Of a stretch of DNA of 30,375 nt, positions 16,866 to 27,084 are shown piece by piece; position 1 is the first letter of the stretch; each line of letters begins with the position of its first letter. Below the pieces are notes generated by a model. The model saw only the letters and a list, made by a program, of their open reading frames with translations, was not told where the DNA came from and ran no database searches. This DNA comes from Chara braunii (taxonomy: Eukaryota > Streptophyta > Charophyceae > Charales > Characeae), in NCBI GenBank assembly GCA_003427395.1, contig BFEA01000404.1:1361115-1391489 (forward strand), in the 5' to 3' direction. The translations under genes and the position numbers were made by a program.

Positions 16866-18768
16866 TCCTCGGGGACGTGATTCCAAGGATTTCGTCATCG
16901 TCCCACCTGTCCTCGGAGCTGGTTTTCGGAACGAAAATGTGAAAACACTCCGAGGACAAATCCTCGGGCTCCGAGGATTTCCCAGGCAAATCGTCCTTGG
17001 CTCCAAGGGACCTTGTGAGGTCCTTCGGAGCCTGAGGATCCGTGATTCACGGGTGTTGGCGTCGAGCGTAGAAGGAAAATTGGAGTCCGAATGTGGTCCA
17101 GTCGTGGTCCAGGGGCTGGGCGACGGACATTGTCGGCATTCAACGTCATGGACGCCCTCCAACGACCTCGTCCGTTTACTGTTGGCGTTGGATGGCGGCG
17201 GGGCGTGTCATCATTTCCAGCCGCCTTGTTTGGGGTCCGTGGCGTTCCGGTGGGGTCTCCAACAGTCGTTCAATTTGAATTTGTGGTCGTGGTGGCGGGT
17301 GTTATGTGGACGACAGTGCATACTCTTGGAGTGTTTCCGACTGTCATGCGTCGTCACTGTGTGCACATTCCACAACAGCCTCGTCCGTTTACCGTTGGCG
17401 TTGGATGGCAGTGGGGCGCATCGTCATTTCCAACCACGTCGTTCGGGGTCCGTGGCGTTCCGTTGGGGTCTCCAATGATCGTTCATTTTGAATTGACAGG
17501 CGCTATATGGACCACATTGCGTACTCTTGGAGTGTTTCGGACTGTCGTGCCTCGTCACTGTGTGCACATTCCACGAGATCCGTGCCCACACTATCCTCTC
17601 TCTTGTGTCATTCATGGCTGACCTGCACCGCAGGCTGCCGCTGCTACTGCTCATCGCCATGCCGCTTTTCTGGAGGTTGTCGTGTTCCTTGTGTTTCTGG
17701 GGCGACTTCCTAAGAGGAACCAGACGAGGCAGTCGGCGAAGAAGGGGAGCAGGATGGACAAACGGCCGACGAACAGTACACCTCCTGGAGGGGTGGGAGG
17801 GTCATCACGTCACCAAAGTGTTCCCGTGGAAGCACGCAGGCGGCCGTAGCGTCATCACAGACCAGCAGATCTTCGCATGTCCCGCCCGTTCTCCATTGCA
17901 TCCACCATCTTGGCATTGCTCGAGGGAGCACACTGGAGCCCAATGCAGTGCACAGTTGAACGACAGCCTTTGAAGTTGCCACACAGTCTGGGGCGTCGAC
18001 CACTCTTTGTCTCAGCATCCTTGGCCTGCGCCTCGATAGCTCCGCCTTCATGCGGCTGGACGCTCTGTCTACCTGACAATGGCCAATGACGGCCAGCGGC
18101 ATCGCCACCACCACCGTCTTCTCCATGGGCGTCAACACCGCACGTCCATCTCCCCCACCACCCTCCATTGCCCACGGACTTCGAAAAGACATGGTCACCC
18201 GCAAGCCTGCCTCCTTCCCCGTGTACCCGCATCCTCAGCGTCCACGTCCACGCGCCACGTCAACCGCACTTTATGCATCCTCAGGGAGACTGGAACGGAT
18301 GATGGCACAACAGAGGTCTTCGCCCACCGAAGCTCGCGCTCCGAGCTGCCACGCGATGTCACTCGAGGAGCCGACCTGGCGACGGACCTCTTCGCCAGAC
18401 ACACCTTCCACCACACACTGCGCGTCGTCGTCGTCACTCAACGGGGCAAGAAGGAGACGGTGTGAAAGGGATGGCAAGGAAAACAACATACCCCCTGCCT
18501 AGGCACCTTGATGTGAATGCCTATGTGCCGCCTAGCCGTCGTCCCTCACTGGAACTCGAATTTAAAATTTTGGACGGGGACATTCCCACCTTTTTTTTTT
18601 TTTTTTTGCGGCCCCCCACGTATTCACACCCATCGCCTGTGGACCAACATGCCTTGAGTGGACATCCCAAACTGCACCACGGACACACCTCCCAGGACCG
18701 CGTATAATCGTATAAAATTGGCCGCGGGAAGTCCCCGAGGACTCGTCCTTGGATCCATTCCCCGAGGA
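16866..18768. mobile_element. Possible 1.9-kb DNA transposon
   Basis: The left end TCCTCGGGGACGTGATTCCAAGGA (16866) and the inverse of the right end, TCCTCGGGGAATGGATCCAAGGA (reading from 18768), form an imperfect inverted repeat of about 27 bp. Multiple short subterminal copies of CCTCGG or CCGAGGA lie inside the left 120 bp and the right 40 bp, as in elements with subterminal transposase-binding motifs. No target duplication is clear. The interior is GC-rich. Its ORFs (for example 17091-17621 + and 17710-18204 -) show no recognisable transposase, so it would be non-autonomous or carry captured sequence. Confidence 0.4.
17168..17580. repeat. Direct repeat of about 200-213 bp, two units
   Basis: Blocks TCGTCCGTTTACYGTTGGCG (17168, 17381), GGGGTCCGTGGCGTTCC, ACTCTTGGAGTGTTTC and CACTGTGTGCACATTCCAC (ending near 17373 and 17574) recur in the same order. 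The repeat lies inside the possible DNA transposon and explains the parallel ORFs in this part. Confidence 0.8.
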
Positions 18769-18884
18769 TAGGTGGAATGATGCCGCCAGAGGAGTGTGGC
18801 AGATCTGACATCTATGGTCTGTGGAACGGAAGGACTGACTGACGGACCAGGAACTCCGAACCTCCCTTAGGAGTTGTCACTAGC

Positions 18885-20576
18885 TGGAAACCAACTTAGC
18901 AGCGATACATCATAGCATCCCTGCTCAGTGGTTAACACTCCTCAGAGAAAAATTCATGTGGAAACCAGGCGAATGGGGCATACTCATTTCGCAGACTCCA
19001 CCTGGAGAGAGCCTATCGCTTTGTCTCTACCGTATCTCCAAGCATAGCCTTCAGGAACTGGTAATCCAGAACGAGAACCCCTAGGCCACTCAGCTAGAAA
19101 CTTTTCTCCTCAGGAAGGTCCGAGTTTCCCAGAACAGACCATGGGTCATATTCCATCCAGAGCTTAGTATCGAAGACCTGGAATTCGACCCCAAGGAATG
19201 GAGGTGGAAACAGGGCACCAAAGGGAATCGAGAACGGTCTTCCATTACGATGTAAAATTCGGTTACGACCTCGGGCTACAAACTACAGACCCGAATCCAG
19301 TGTTAATAGAGAAATGGCAGAACATCCTGAATCTGGACCCCTCGAACCATTCACCATCCCTTGGACCAAATACCTTCTTATCAGGCCAGGTAGAATCCGT
19401 AGTATGAAATGACTCCTCGCACACACAGCCCTCCAGTCAATCAATGGCTCCCCCAAAGAAGGAAACACTCAGACCGAGACAGCTTAGAACTCTGCGTGAT
19501 GTGCAATAAAAACACACCTGAAGCATACTTGCAACCGCACCATGCGCCGCACAGCGTGCAGCACGGCACCTGTTCGTGCGCCGTACCAGCAGCAGTTTCC
19601 CTTTTCTTTGTTTGTTTTTTTGCTGTTTTTGTAGATACAGAAGAGTGCAACACCTAAGGAACTGATCTTTTTCAAGTTCAGTCATGCAGATTTTTCTGTC
19701 CGTCCAATTGGGCATGAGAAAGACCCTCAAAAAGGTGTCTGGGACATCAGACTTGACCTTTAGGTAGCAGGACCCCGGCCTCATTCCTCTTATTGGTAAT
19801 ATTAGCCTTGGGCACTGGGCCCCTTTTTTTGAAAAAAAAAAAAAAAAAAAAAGAAAACCTCCCACTGGTTTTTTATTTTTTTCCCATCCCACAACAAATC
19901 TTTAAAGGGGACGCTGGTGAGCATTGACCCAGCCATGCGACAACTTTTTTCTTGGAGTGAATATTTCCCCCGTGCGCCGTACCGTGCAGGTCCGCTTGGC
20001 GCCAAACGTGCAGAATTTTTCGCACGGCCTCCGCTTGCATTATGACCTGAAGACATCCCTCACTGCCTTCTCTTCTGTCCTGAAGTGACCTGGTTCTGGA
20101 ACAAAGTTCAGCAGCTATGGTCTATCCTCTTTTCAGCACCTCTCCCCCCCGCAACACCTCCCCTCTAACTCTTCTACTCCTCCCTAGCACTCCCAGGAAC
20201 CTCAATGGCAGCAGGGAAGTCCGGTTCAAGTTACTCAGAAAACTGGCACTCTGGGTCATATGGAAACACAGATGCACACGAGCAATCGAGGGAGCAGAGA
20301 TGGCAAAGGAAGAAATGTGGACTCTTCTGATAAACATGGCGGAGACTTGGATCAGATGGCAGAAGATATCTTCATCCGCTAAGCGCAGTCAAGGGAGGAG
20401 CATTCCGAAAGAACTGGTTGTTAAACGACCACTACCCTTGCAAGCTCTAGTCCCATTTGGGAAAATGACCTCAACCGAAAAGTTCAGGGGTCTGGCATAG
20501 GATAGGTTGGGGAAAAAAAAGAAAAAAAGATTAGGACCCCGCGGTCCCGCAGTGAGGGGAAAAAAAAAAAAAAAAA
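18885..20576 (+). mobile_element. LINE 3' part (C-terminal ORF2 domain), broken
   Basis: Translation in changing frames gives the C-terminal part of a plant-type LINE ORF2. A segment at 18890-19075 reads with SIPAQWLTLLREKF. Then comes DPKEWRWKQG (near 19190), a further piece with FHYDVKFGYDLGLQTTDPNP and EKWQNILNLD (19230-19350), and PVNQWLPQRRKHSD (19431-19475). The zinc-knuckle region follows: CVMC at 19493-19504 and its HxxxxC partner at 20061-20078, with EVTWFWNKVQQLW after it. LALWVIWKHR lies near 20240. A-rich tails stand at 20513-20528 and 20560-20576. Stops and frameshifts show it is dead, and it is cut by the insertion at 19523-20044. The RT core is missing, as in a 5'-truncated copy. 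Confidence 0.8.
19523..20044. mobile_element. 522-bp insertion in the LINE zinc knuckle, hAT-like
   Basis: The LINE reading stops after CACCTGAA (19515-19522) and resumes, in frame, after GACCTGAA (20044-20051). This is an 8-bp target duplication with one change. The ends are imperfect inverted repeats: CATACTTGCAACCG at the left against CATAATGCAAGCGG read inward from the right. Both sides have GC-rich subterminal words (GCACGG, GTGCGCCGTACC). An A21 tract lies at about 19832-19852. No transposase ORF is visible, so it is non-autonomous. An 8-bp duplication points to hAT. Confidence 0.65.
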
Positions 20577-20579
20577 CTG

Positions 20580-21005
20580 AGAACTTCGAAACCAGCGACT
20601 TCTGGGGAGGTCCTCATGACGTGGAAGTCACACCAGTGGTCTGAGGAATGTATCTGGCCAGCATGTGGGGAACGTGATTACTTATGTTTTGTTTTTTGGT
20701 TTCCTCCTTTTCCTTTTCCCTTGGTGCCCTGCCCGCGAGGCAGGGCGGATTCCACTGGGGGCAGCCAGCTGCCTCACTCACGTCATACTCACACCTGCAC
20801 GGCGATAGCAACGTAGGGGAATTTTATTTGTTCGTCCTCCATTGGTTTTTCATATGGACAGATGCCCTCACTGAGGGCACAGTCTCACCACCACCCATAG
20901 AATGCATCTGATGATCAAAGTGGTTGAGCACGCGAAGCGCGAGTATCTCAAACCAGTCGTGTAGGCAGGCAGTAAAAAAGCTTCGACATATAGTGACCAA
21001 ATACA
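20580..21005. other. Unrecognised sequence
   Basis: No gene that I recognise. CACGCGAAGCGCGAG near 20929 contains a small palindrome (CGCGAAGCGCG). The part after about 20900 may already belong to the element that ends with the hammerhead-like motif at 21331-21362. Confidence 0.35.
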
Positions 21006-21006
21006 G

Positions 21007-21240
21007 CGAGAAGTAGGAGGTAAGAAAAGAAGGAAGGAAGGAGGAAGGAGGAAAGGAGGAAAGGGAAAGGCAGGGTGGGCAGAAGAGAAAGAACAGAAAA
21101 GGAAAAAAGATGAGAGGGTGAGAGGAGAGAAGAGAGAAGAGAGGAGATGGAAGAAGGAAGTAAGGAGGGAAGAAAGAGAGNGGACGGGCATCAGAGGGAA
21201 GGGAAGGGAGAAGGTGGTAAGAAGGGAGAGGAGGAGATAG
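21007..21240. repeat. Purine-rich (GA) tract
   Basis: AAGGAAGGAGGAAGGAGGAAAGGA-type sequence with one n at 21181. The - strand Phe/Ser/Pro-rich ORFs across it are low-complexity by-products. Confidence 0.9.
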
Positions 21241-21261
21241 CACACACGAGCACCCCCTTAG

Positions 21262-21420
21262 CGCAAGTACGGAAATTTTATTGAAATGAGTGAAATAGCC
21301 AATTTCCGTCGCGGACGTCCCTACGCCGCGTTTCGGCTGCTTCCGCAAGCAGCCATCATCAGGGGACTTGAAAATGCGCTGAGGGGAAAGAGAGCTTACC
21401 AGTTTAAATACTCTAATCCC
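21262..21420 (-). mobile_element. Terminus of a probable Penelope-like element
   Basis: On the - strand the order is TATTTAAA-like word (21417-21410), CTGATGA, a strong stem, GAAAC, a second hairpin, then CGGAAATT, TATTTCACTCATTTC, AATAAA and AATTTCCG. CGGAAATT (21270-21277) and AATTTCCG (21301-21308) form an 8-bp inverted repeat. The pairing of a CTGANGA-stem-GAAAC core with such an end is known from Penelope-like element long terminal regions. No RT or GIY-YIG coding is visible next to it, so this is a solo or truncated end. Confidence 0.55.
21309..21365 (-). ncRNA. Hammerhead-ribozyme-like motif
   Basis: On the - strand: CTGATGA (21362-21356), one unpaired T, an 8-bp stem II GGCTGCTT-GCGG-AAGCAGCC (21354-21335), and GAAA (21334-21331). 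Stem III follows: C, GCGGCGT-AGGG-ACG-T-CCGC, with one bulge. After stem III the sequence is GAC where a cleavable ribozyme has GUH, so position 16.1 is A instead of U. Stem I is weak (CC/GG and some A/T pairs). The fold is clear, but self-cleavage of this copy is doubtful. Confidence 0.6.
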
Positions 21421-21599
21421 GGTTCTCAAAATCTCTTCCACCACAGTAGTACCAATGCTGCTAGACTACTTCTGGCATGCTGAATGTACCAAGCCGTGAA
21501 CTCGGGTGTCGTGCAGAGCAGGACCGTCCGAGTCATATTGTGTTGCCGAGCTGCTTTCAGGTGAGACGTCATGTCTTTTTTGTCGTAACGATTGAGATG

Positions 21600-22085
21600 G
21601 GCGCGAGGGAAGAGGAGTAGGATGGTTCAGGGGATATGGTGGATACGGGATGTACAGGCGTAGGCAATGTGCATAGAGCGACAAGGAGTCAGGAGAGAGT
21701 GCGCGTGACTGAGCAGGGGGAACAGGCGAAGAGGTGTAGAGCTGTGGGCGGGAAGAGAGAAGTGAGATAGATACGGAGGATACGGGAGATCGTGTGACTG
21801 AGCAGTATGGGACAGACGAGGAGATGTAGGGCGGTGGGCGGGAAGAAACCGAGGGATAGTCTGAGGGGTAGGGAGGATATGGGAGATGTGGGCGTAAGCA
21901 GTGAGAGGGGAGGGGAAAAGAGGAGAGGAGAGGGGAAGGAGGGGGAGAGAAGGACAAGGTGTCAGAAGCAAGGGGGGGGAGAAAAAGAGAGAGGGGGGGA
22001 AAAAGAGAGCGCGCGTGAGATTAAGCAGGTCAGACACAGAGAAGTAGTCAGTGTGGGAAGGAGAAAAGGGATAGCGGGGAAGAAA
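21600..22085. repeat. Purine-rich region with diverged tandem units
   Basis: Blocks GTGACTGAGCAG, GGGA/ACAGRCGARGAGRTGTAG, and GGTGGGCGGGAAGA or TGTGGGCGGGAAGA occur twice (about 21706-21760 and 21793-21850). GATAYGGGAGATGT-like words occur three times (about 21635, 21780 and 21880). Unit length is about 90 bp. It lies upstream (on the - strand) of the Penelope-like end and may belong to that element. The 191-aa - strand ORF (21627-22202) is Ser/Pro-rich and I do not consider it coding. Confidence 0.6.
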
Positions 22086-22261
22086 AACGTGCCGCTTCGA
22101 TCCTTGCGAAGATGCGATATCATAGGTGGTGGTGGGAGGCAGAGGGAAGAGGGATCGAGATGTCAGGTATGGGTAGCGCGTGGCAAACAGGGAAGAGGAC
22201 AAGTTAGAGTAGGTATGGCGGCAGCAGACTCTGTGTTCGGAAAGGTAGCGAAAGGGGTGAA

Positions 22262-22325
22262 GGGTCAGAATGGCGCGAGTGGAGCGAAAGGGGGGTGACG
22301 AATCAGAATGGCGCGAGTGGAGCGG
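22262..22325. repeat. Short tandem repeat, about 40 bp
   Basis: TCAGAATGGCGCGAGTGGAGCG occurs twice (near 22265 and 22304) with related GGGTGA words before each copy. Beyond it, 22330-22660 holds no recognised feature. Confidence 0.75.
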
Positions 22326-22663
22326 CAGGCAGAGTTTTTTGAAAAGCAGGGGGCAGCGGCAGTGGTAGGGTGACGATTAGACCAGGGGTTATTTTTCGGT
22401 GGGATACTGGTAGGAGAAGCAGCGCCCGTTTTTCTGAGCCCGATCCTGAAAATGCTGACCCAAGTATCCCAGCATCCGCCTTTGGACGTGGAAAATTCAA
22501 CAAGGGCCTTGAAAAACATTCTGTTGGAGAACCCTTTCAGTCTCAACTCTTTCCTTAAAGCAAGCAAGGGACCCAGGATATGTTGGCCATCACGGCGTGT
22601 GGAGAAGTTTTTTATTTTTTTCTGTCTTTCTTTTGTGCTATTTGCGATGTAACGGCCTTGAGT

Positions 22664-22765
22664 ACCAGTCTAGAAATAAGAATAGGACCCAGGATCAGCC
22701 AAACTCGGTGCACAAAATGAAATTCAGGTTTGGCAAAAAAAGGGTCGGAGGTAGTGGTGGTTTAA
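22664..22765. mobile_element. TTAA-type small element, degenerate copy
   Basis: The right end GTAGTGGTGGTTTAA (22751-22765) matches the family ending. The left end is uncertain: TTGAGTACCAGTC near 22664 may be a mutated start. The A-rich GGCAAAAAAAGGG segment inside recalls copies 5 and 6. Confidence 0.4.
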
Positions 22766-22799
22766 GGATCAAGGTTGCCACCATAACGGACAACAGGCT

Positions 22800-23189
22800 G
22801 ATATGGAAGAAGTGGTTTCAAGCTTAGCGGAAAGGCAACGACACCCATGAAGCCCACGAAGGACGAACAGTATGACGAGCACGAAAACGAGGAGTGAGAC
22901 GAGCAGGGTGTGAGAAAGACCTATGAGTACAAATGGCAGGTGAGCCTCTCACTTTTCTTGTTTTGTAGAGGACTATCTGACAGCCTGAGAGGAACAAGTG
23001 GGTAGGGCAAGTTGACAGTCAATCCCCCTACATGGGAGTAATCAATACTGGTCAGGGATCCGTCTACCATCTTGAAGGAAGTGTGAGGGTGTACTCTTAT
23101 GTATTCGTTTTTGACTTGCCGGGGAAATAGGAACCGGACTGACGCTCCCCAGAATGGAAAGGAGCCAGAATCATAAGGACCTGTTTTCT

Positions 23190-23228
<39 letters not shown>
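22800..23228 (+). mobile_element. Possible retroposon ending in an A38 tail
   Basis: A run of about 38 A (23191-23228) follows 390 bp without ORF or known motif. The A-run is the only evidence of retroposition, and the 5' limit is not visible. Confidence 0.35.
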
Positions 23229-23230
<2 letters not shown>

Positions 23231-23242
23231 AAGGATGGGAAT

Positions 23243-23450
23243 AGTAGGAATACTGGCTATACCCAGTCCCAGCACCAACTTGCAACTATACCCGGAAAAC
23301 AGCCGGTGGAAATTGTTTACATGCCCAGGACCAAGGTGAACCCAGGTTGGTAACACAAAATTGCGGCTATATAACCAACTACTGGAATGCATAAATTATG
23401 GACACACCCAGGCAAACTATGGGCATACCTGGGACCTGAGGAGGAGCAGC
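23243..23450 (+). repeat. CTATACCC-type minisatellite
   Basis: Diverged units of about 35-40 bp: GGCTATACCCAGTCCC, AACTTGCAACTATACCCGG, TTTACATGCCCAGG, ATTGCGGCTATATAACC, ATTATGGACACACCCAGG, AACTATGGGCATACCTGGG. The same array occurs inverted at 27085-27235. Confidence 0.65.
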
Positions 23451-23524
23451 CAAATTGTTCATACACCCTGCTACTGGTTGGCTGAAATTATGCTCATAAC
23501 GAGCAGCTGCTGGGCCACAACGGT

Positions 23525-23765
23525 CTTTTCTTTTTTCTTCTTTTTCTTTTTCTTTTTGGAAACATCCGTCTGGTGCTAGCGGTGCTGATAAGAGCAGTCA
23601 TCTCTAGCACCGTAGGGGGGGCTCCATCTACTGGTGGGGAGCGACACCTGCTGGAAACCGGGTCCAGCATCCCTTGTACAAAACCATGTCTGTATTGAGA
23701 TCTTGAAGTTGCCTACCAACATTGATTGCCCTGGGGGGCAGGAGTGGCCTATTCAGCCCTGTGAG
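23525..23765 (-). mobile_element. Retroposon 3' end with two hairpins, copy 2
   Basis: On the + strand a T-rich run (23525-23558) is followed at some distance by GCTCC-GGAGC (23621-23642) and TGCTGGA-AACCGGG-TCCAGCA (23649-23669). The sequence after this (ATTGAGAT-TTGAA, CAACATTGATTGC, GGGGGGCAGGA) also aligns with the copy at 27250. The segment GGTGCTAGCGGTGCTGATAAGAGC / TCTCTAGCACC between T-run and hairpins is extra in this copy. Confidence 0.6.
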
Positions 23766-23852
23766 CGGGCGCCTGACAAACCATGAGTAGCTAGCTCTCC
23801 CTTTTTGCACTCAAAGTTTGAGTGACTTTAACTTATATTAAGGTACTATGTA

Positions 23853-24028
23853 GATGCTGCAGTCAGCTCACCGGTTAGTGACCAGTTAGGGGTGCCAATC
23901 TTCCCAGCAATGTCGTAGGTGGACCGGCCTGATGTGCAAGATGCTGCAGTCAGCTCACCGGTTAGTGACCAGTCAGGGGTGCCAATCTTCCCAGCAATGT
24001 CTTAGGTGGACCGGCCTGATGTGCAAGG
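23853..24028. repeat. 87-bp tandem duplication
   Basis: Units 23853-23939 and 23940-24026 differ at about three positions. They start GATGCTGCAGTCAGCTCACC and end GGCCTGATGTGCAA. The length is exactly 29 codons. It lies at the 3' side of the - strand LINE. A G-rich run follows at 24028-24047. Confidence 0.9.
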
Positions 24029-25580
24029 GGGGCGGGGGGGGGGGGGCTCTGCACCCAGGGGGAGACTGGGGCAGACCGCCTGTTCCTCCCACTACCCTTA
24101 TCCATCATGATCAGTCCCCTTAGGGCTCTGCTAGACGGGTTCCTCTGTGTCACGGCCATACCAGCTCAATTCAACCAATGCATTATTGGGTGGGGGGAAT
24201 AGGTCAGGGAATTCAGCGGCAGCAGGGAGTGGGATGTTGCTGGGAATTGGAGTCCATTCATGGAATATCAATTGGTAAGCTATTTGTGATGTGTTCAACT
24301 GATCGTTGTCATCGAGGTGCCAGCCATCTCATTGAATCCTTGCAATCCATCCTCCCTGTTCACCCCCCCCAGCCAGTCCATGCATAATTCATGTAGTTTT
24401 TGGATGATGTCTGATCTTTTTGTAAGCGCTTTCGTCACTTGTACAGTCCTTTTCCACTGGGCTCTGATTGCTGTTTCTGTCATGTCTTTAATCATATCCA
24501 TCATCTCGCCTCTTCCCACATGGGCACCTTCCTCTACTGTTGGCCCCCGCCGAAGAGTCCGCAACCATGCGAGAGGGAGGGAGAAGAGGATCTGGTCCAA
24601 CCTCTCCCCTATTCTTTGGCAGTCAGGAAACTTTGCTCTTAGCTGGTCCTCTGAAACCTAGTCATTTCTGGTTTGGTCCCACACATCCCCAACCCTCGTG
24701 ACCCTGTTTCTTACCCATCCATTCCACGGACGACTCGAGTCGAGAAAAACCTGCCCCTGCTGAGCTGTCACTCAATGGTTCCCAAACAGGGGTTGGCGAG
24801 CAGCTTCCTCCCACCGTTTAGGGATTGGCCTATCCGGGAGTGGGAGCCTCTGCCAATCTTTAATTAAATTGGTCCAAAAACCATCTTTTCGCAGGTCCAT
24901 GCGGGTTGCGGCACGAGCTGAGTGTGGTTGGGGCCGGGTGGGGGACCTGGGGATTGCCCATAAAACATCGTCTAACCAAGCAATAGTGTGTGCGGTTGGT
25001 GCAACCTCTGGTGCCAATCTCGACAGTTGCTCCCAGGCTAGGGGCTCCTAGGTAAGTCTAGGGTTGCAAATAAGTCGCTTCAACCATTGGAGTGAAAGAG
25101 TGATCGTTTGGGTGGCTGGGTCGAGTATGCCTAGACCACCTTGTGCCCTTGGCTGCACCACCGCATCCCAAGCTACCCGACTGCTAGTATGTTGGGCTTC
25201 GTGGTTGCACCACCATAGAAAGGCTGCCACCTGCTGCTTCAGAGTCTTTGAAGCCGCTCTGGTCAAAGGCCAAATTGTGAATTTATACCAAAGCGCCGTC
25301 AAAAACACATTATTTATGACAAGGGCCCTACCCAAGAATGATGTGTGTTTGTCCTTCCAAGTCCCCAACTTTTGTAGGGTCGGGCACGTTATCCAATTGT
25401 CGTTACTAACAGGTTTTCCCTTAGCCGAAAGTTGGATTCCCAGGACTCTAATGGGGGTTTCTAGGGGGAGGCAAGTCACATTTGGGCGCTCTGGGGGTCT
25501 TCCACCGTTGTGGTGCATCCACCATCCCAATGTTTTGCTGGCCAGTTAATTGCAATATTAGAGAGGGTGCAAAACCGGAC

Positions 25581-25667
25581 CATCAACGTTTCAATTTCCT
25601 CCATATTTTGTACTGAGGCGGGCCATCAACCTTTCAATTTCCTCCATATTTTGTATTGAGGCCTTTA
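25581..25667. repeat. 44-bp tandem duplication inside the LINE
   Basis: CATCAACSTTTCAATTTCCT followed by CCATATTTTGTAYTGAGGC occurs at 25581 and 25625. A length of 44 is not a multiple of three, so it shifts the frame just after the FADD segment. Confidence 0.9.
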
Positions 25668-26719
25668 CCATCAGAGTGAAGTCATCTGCAAACAATGAGC
25701 ATACCTGCATTGCCTCCTGCGGGATGAAGGTCGCTACTGATATTCCGATTGGCTCTAAGGTTGGCCGTCAGGTCTCCATCACTATGGTGCGATCGGGTTC
25801 CCTTGGCGGACCAATCGCTGTGGAGGGAAGTTTGGGGCAAGACTCCCGTTTACCTGCGCACGAGTAGTAGCATTTTGGTTATCCAAGAAATGCTAGTCCA
25901 CGCGGCCATACGCCTTTTCAAAGTCGATAAAAATGAAGTCGGCATTACTCCTGGACTGTCGGGATAGCCTCAATAGCTCATTTACTAGGAGGATGCTATC
26001 ATGGATGCGCCACCCCTTAAGGAAGCCGGTTTTTGAGGGGTGGATGATTTGCTCCAATGCAGATGCCATGCGGTTTGCTAATTCTTTGGATAACATTTTG
26101 TAGACTACGGTTAACTACGTAATCGGTCGATAGTTGCGGATGCTTATTCTGTCTCATTTTTTGTACAACAATGTGAGAACCCCTTGACCCACTGCTTCTC
26201 CCATCTTTCCCTCATCCCACACTGCAGGGTAAGATGTCATCCCTGCGCCATCAAGGTCCAGAAAGTCTCCAAAAATTCCTTTGGGGATCCATCCACTCCC
26301 AAGGTTTCCTCTTCCTCCATCCGCGTAAGCGCAGTCCATATATCTTCCCTAGTCAGCGGGCGGTCTAAAGCCTCTTGTATTTGCTGGGGGAGCGAATGGG
26401 TTAGGGGGGTGAGAAAGTCTTCAATCTCTCGATCCCTTGTAGTAGTGTTAACTTCTTTAGTACGTGAAGTAAAAATGGCCTTGTAAGAGTCTCTGGCCAC
26501 CTTCATACATTGTGGTGTGGAGGTGGCCAGCGGCCTCTCAGGTACGATGAGATCTAGGAGGGCCTCAATGGTCTGCCTCTTTCCCCTGGCCCTTGCTAGG
26601 CTAAAGAAGTCGGAGTCCATGACTCCTCCTGTAATATGTTTGGAGAGTTTGCCTCTAATTCTTATGCTATGCCATCTGTGAGTTGCAAAGTCCAATAATT
26701 TATTTTGGAGATTCTGGAA

Positions 26720-26823
26720 TTGAGGGGTAGGGTCCTGTTGCTGTAGGTCCTGAATCTGATATTGAATGGAGTTGAGGGGTAGGGTTCTGTTGCTGTAGGT
26801 CCTGAATCTGATATAGAATCTCC
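26720..26823. repeat. 52-bp tandem duplication inside the LINE
   Basis: TTGAGGGGTAGGGTYCTGTT, then GCTGTAGGTCCTGAATCTGA, occurs at 26720 and 26772. The two copies are read in different frames of the otherwise open - strand ORF, so the ORF length there is fortuitous. Confidence 0.9.
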
Positions 26824-27084
26824 ATTTCCTCTTGGCAGCGTTTTTCTGCCAGTTTTTTAGAAAATTCTTTGTTTTTGCGGCCCAGGAAAAAGAGCCCATT
26901 ATTGAAGCATGTGACTCCAGAATCACAATATCTTTTCTATTGGTGCCAGTAGGCCCATACATCGTGAATCAAGTGTACAAAGTCTTATCTATGTAGAAGA
27001 GAGGTATTGAGTTTGAAGAAACTGGGCCGCGACGGTTTACTAGGTGGGCATGAGCATTATTTCGTGCTTCGAATCCCAGAGTCT

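Larger units (their letters stand above)
24100..26985 (-). mobile_element. Decayed LINE with reverse transcriptase remnants
   Basis: On the - strand, 26962-26237 encodes the linker between endonuclease and RT of a LINE ORF2, ending DIWTALTRMEEEE. Frameshifted continuation gives the RT: LLYKK, SIRNYRPIT, SKELANRMASALEQIIHPSKTGF, then FIFIDFEKAYGRVD (motif A, near 25935-25894), NGSLAPNFPP and RQGNPIAP (motif B, near 25800), and FADD (motif C, 25692-25681). GGLGILD and a thumb/connection region follow at 25530-25048. The remaining C-terminal part is at 25017-24295. Stops, frameshifts, a missing segment between motifs A and B, and two short tandem duplications show that it is inactive. No clear A-tail remains. 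It differs from the LINE at 18885. Confidence 0.85.

Noticed and set aside
17091-17621. 176- and 179-aa overlapping ORFs in the GC-rich element
   Set aside because: Both frames are open because of GC-rich duplicated sequence. Neither resembles a transposase or other known protein.
21627-22202. 191-aa - strand ORF rich in Ser, Pro and Leu
   Set aside because: It is the complement of a purine-rich tract with diverged tandem units. Low complexity accounts for the open frame.
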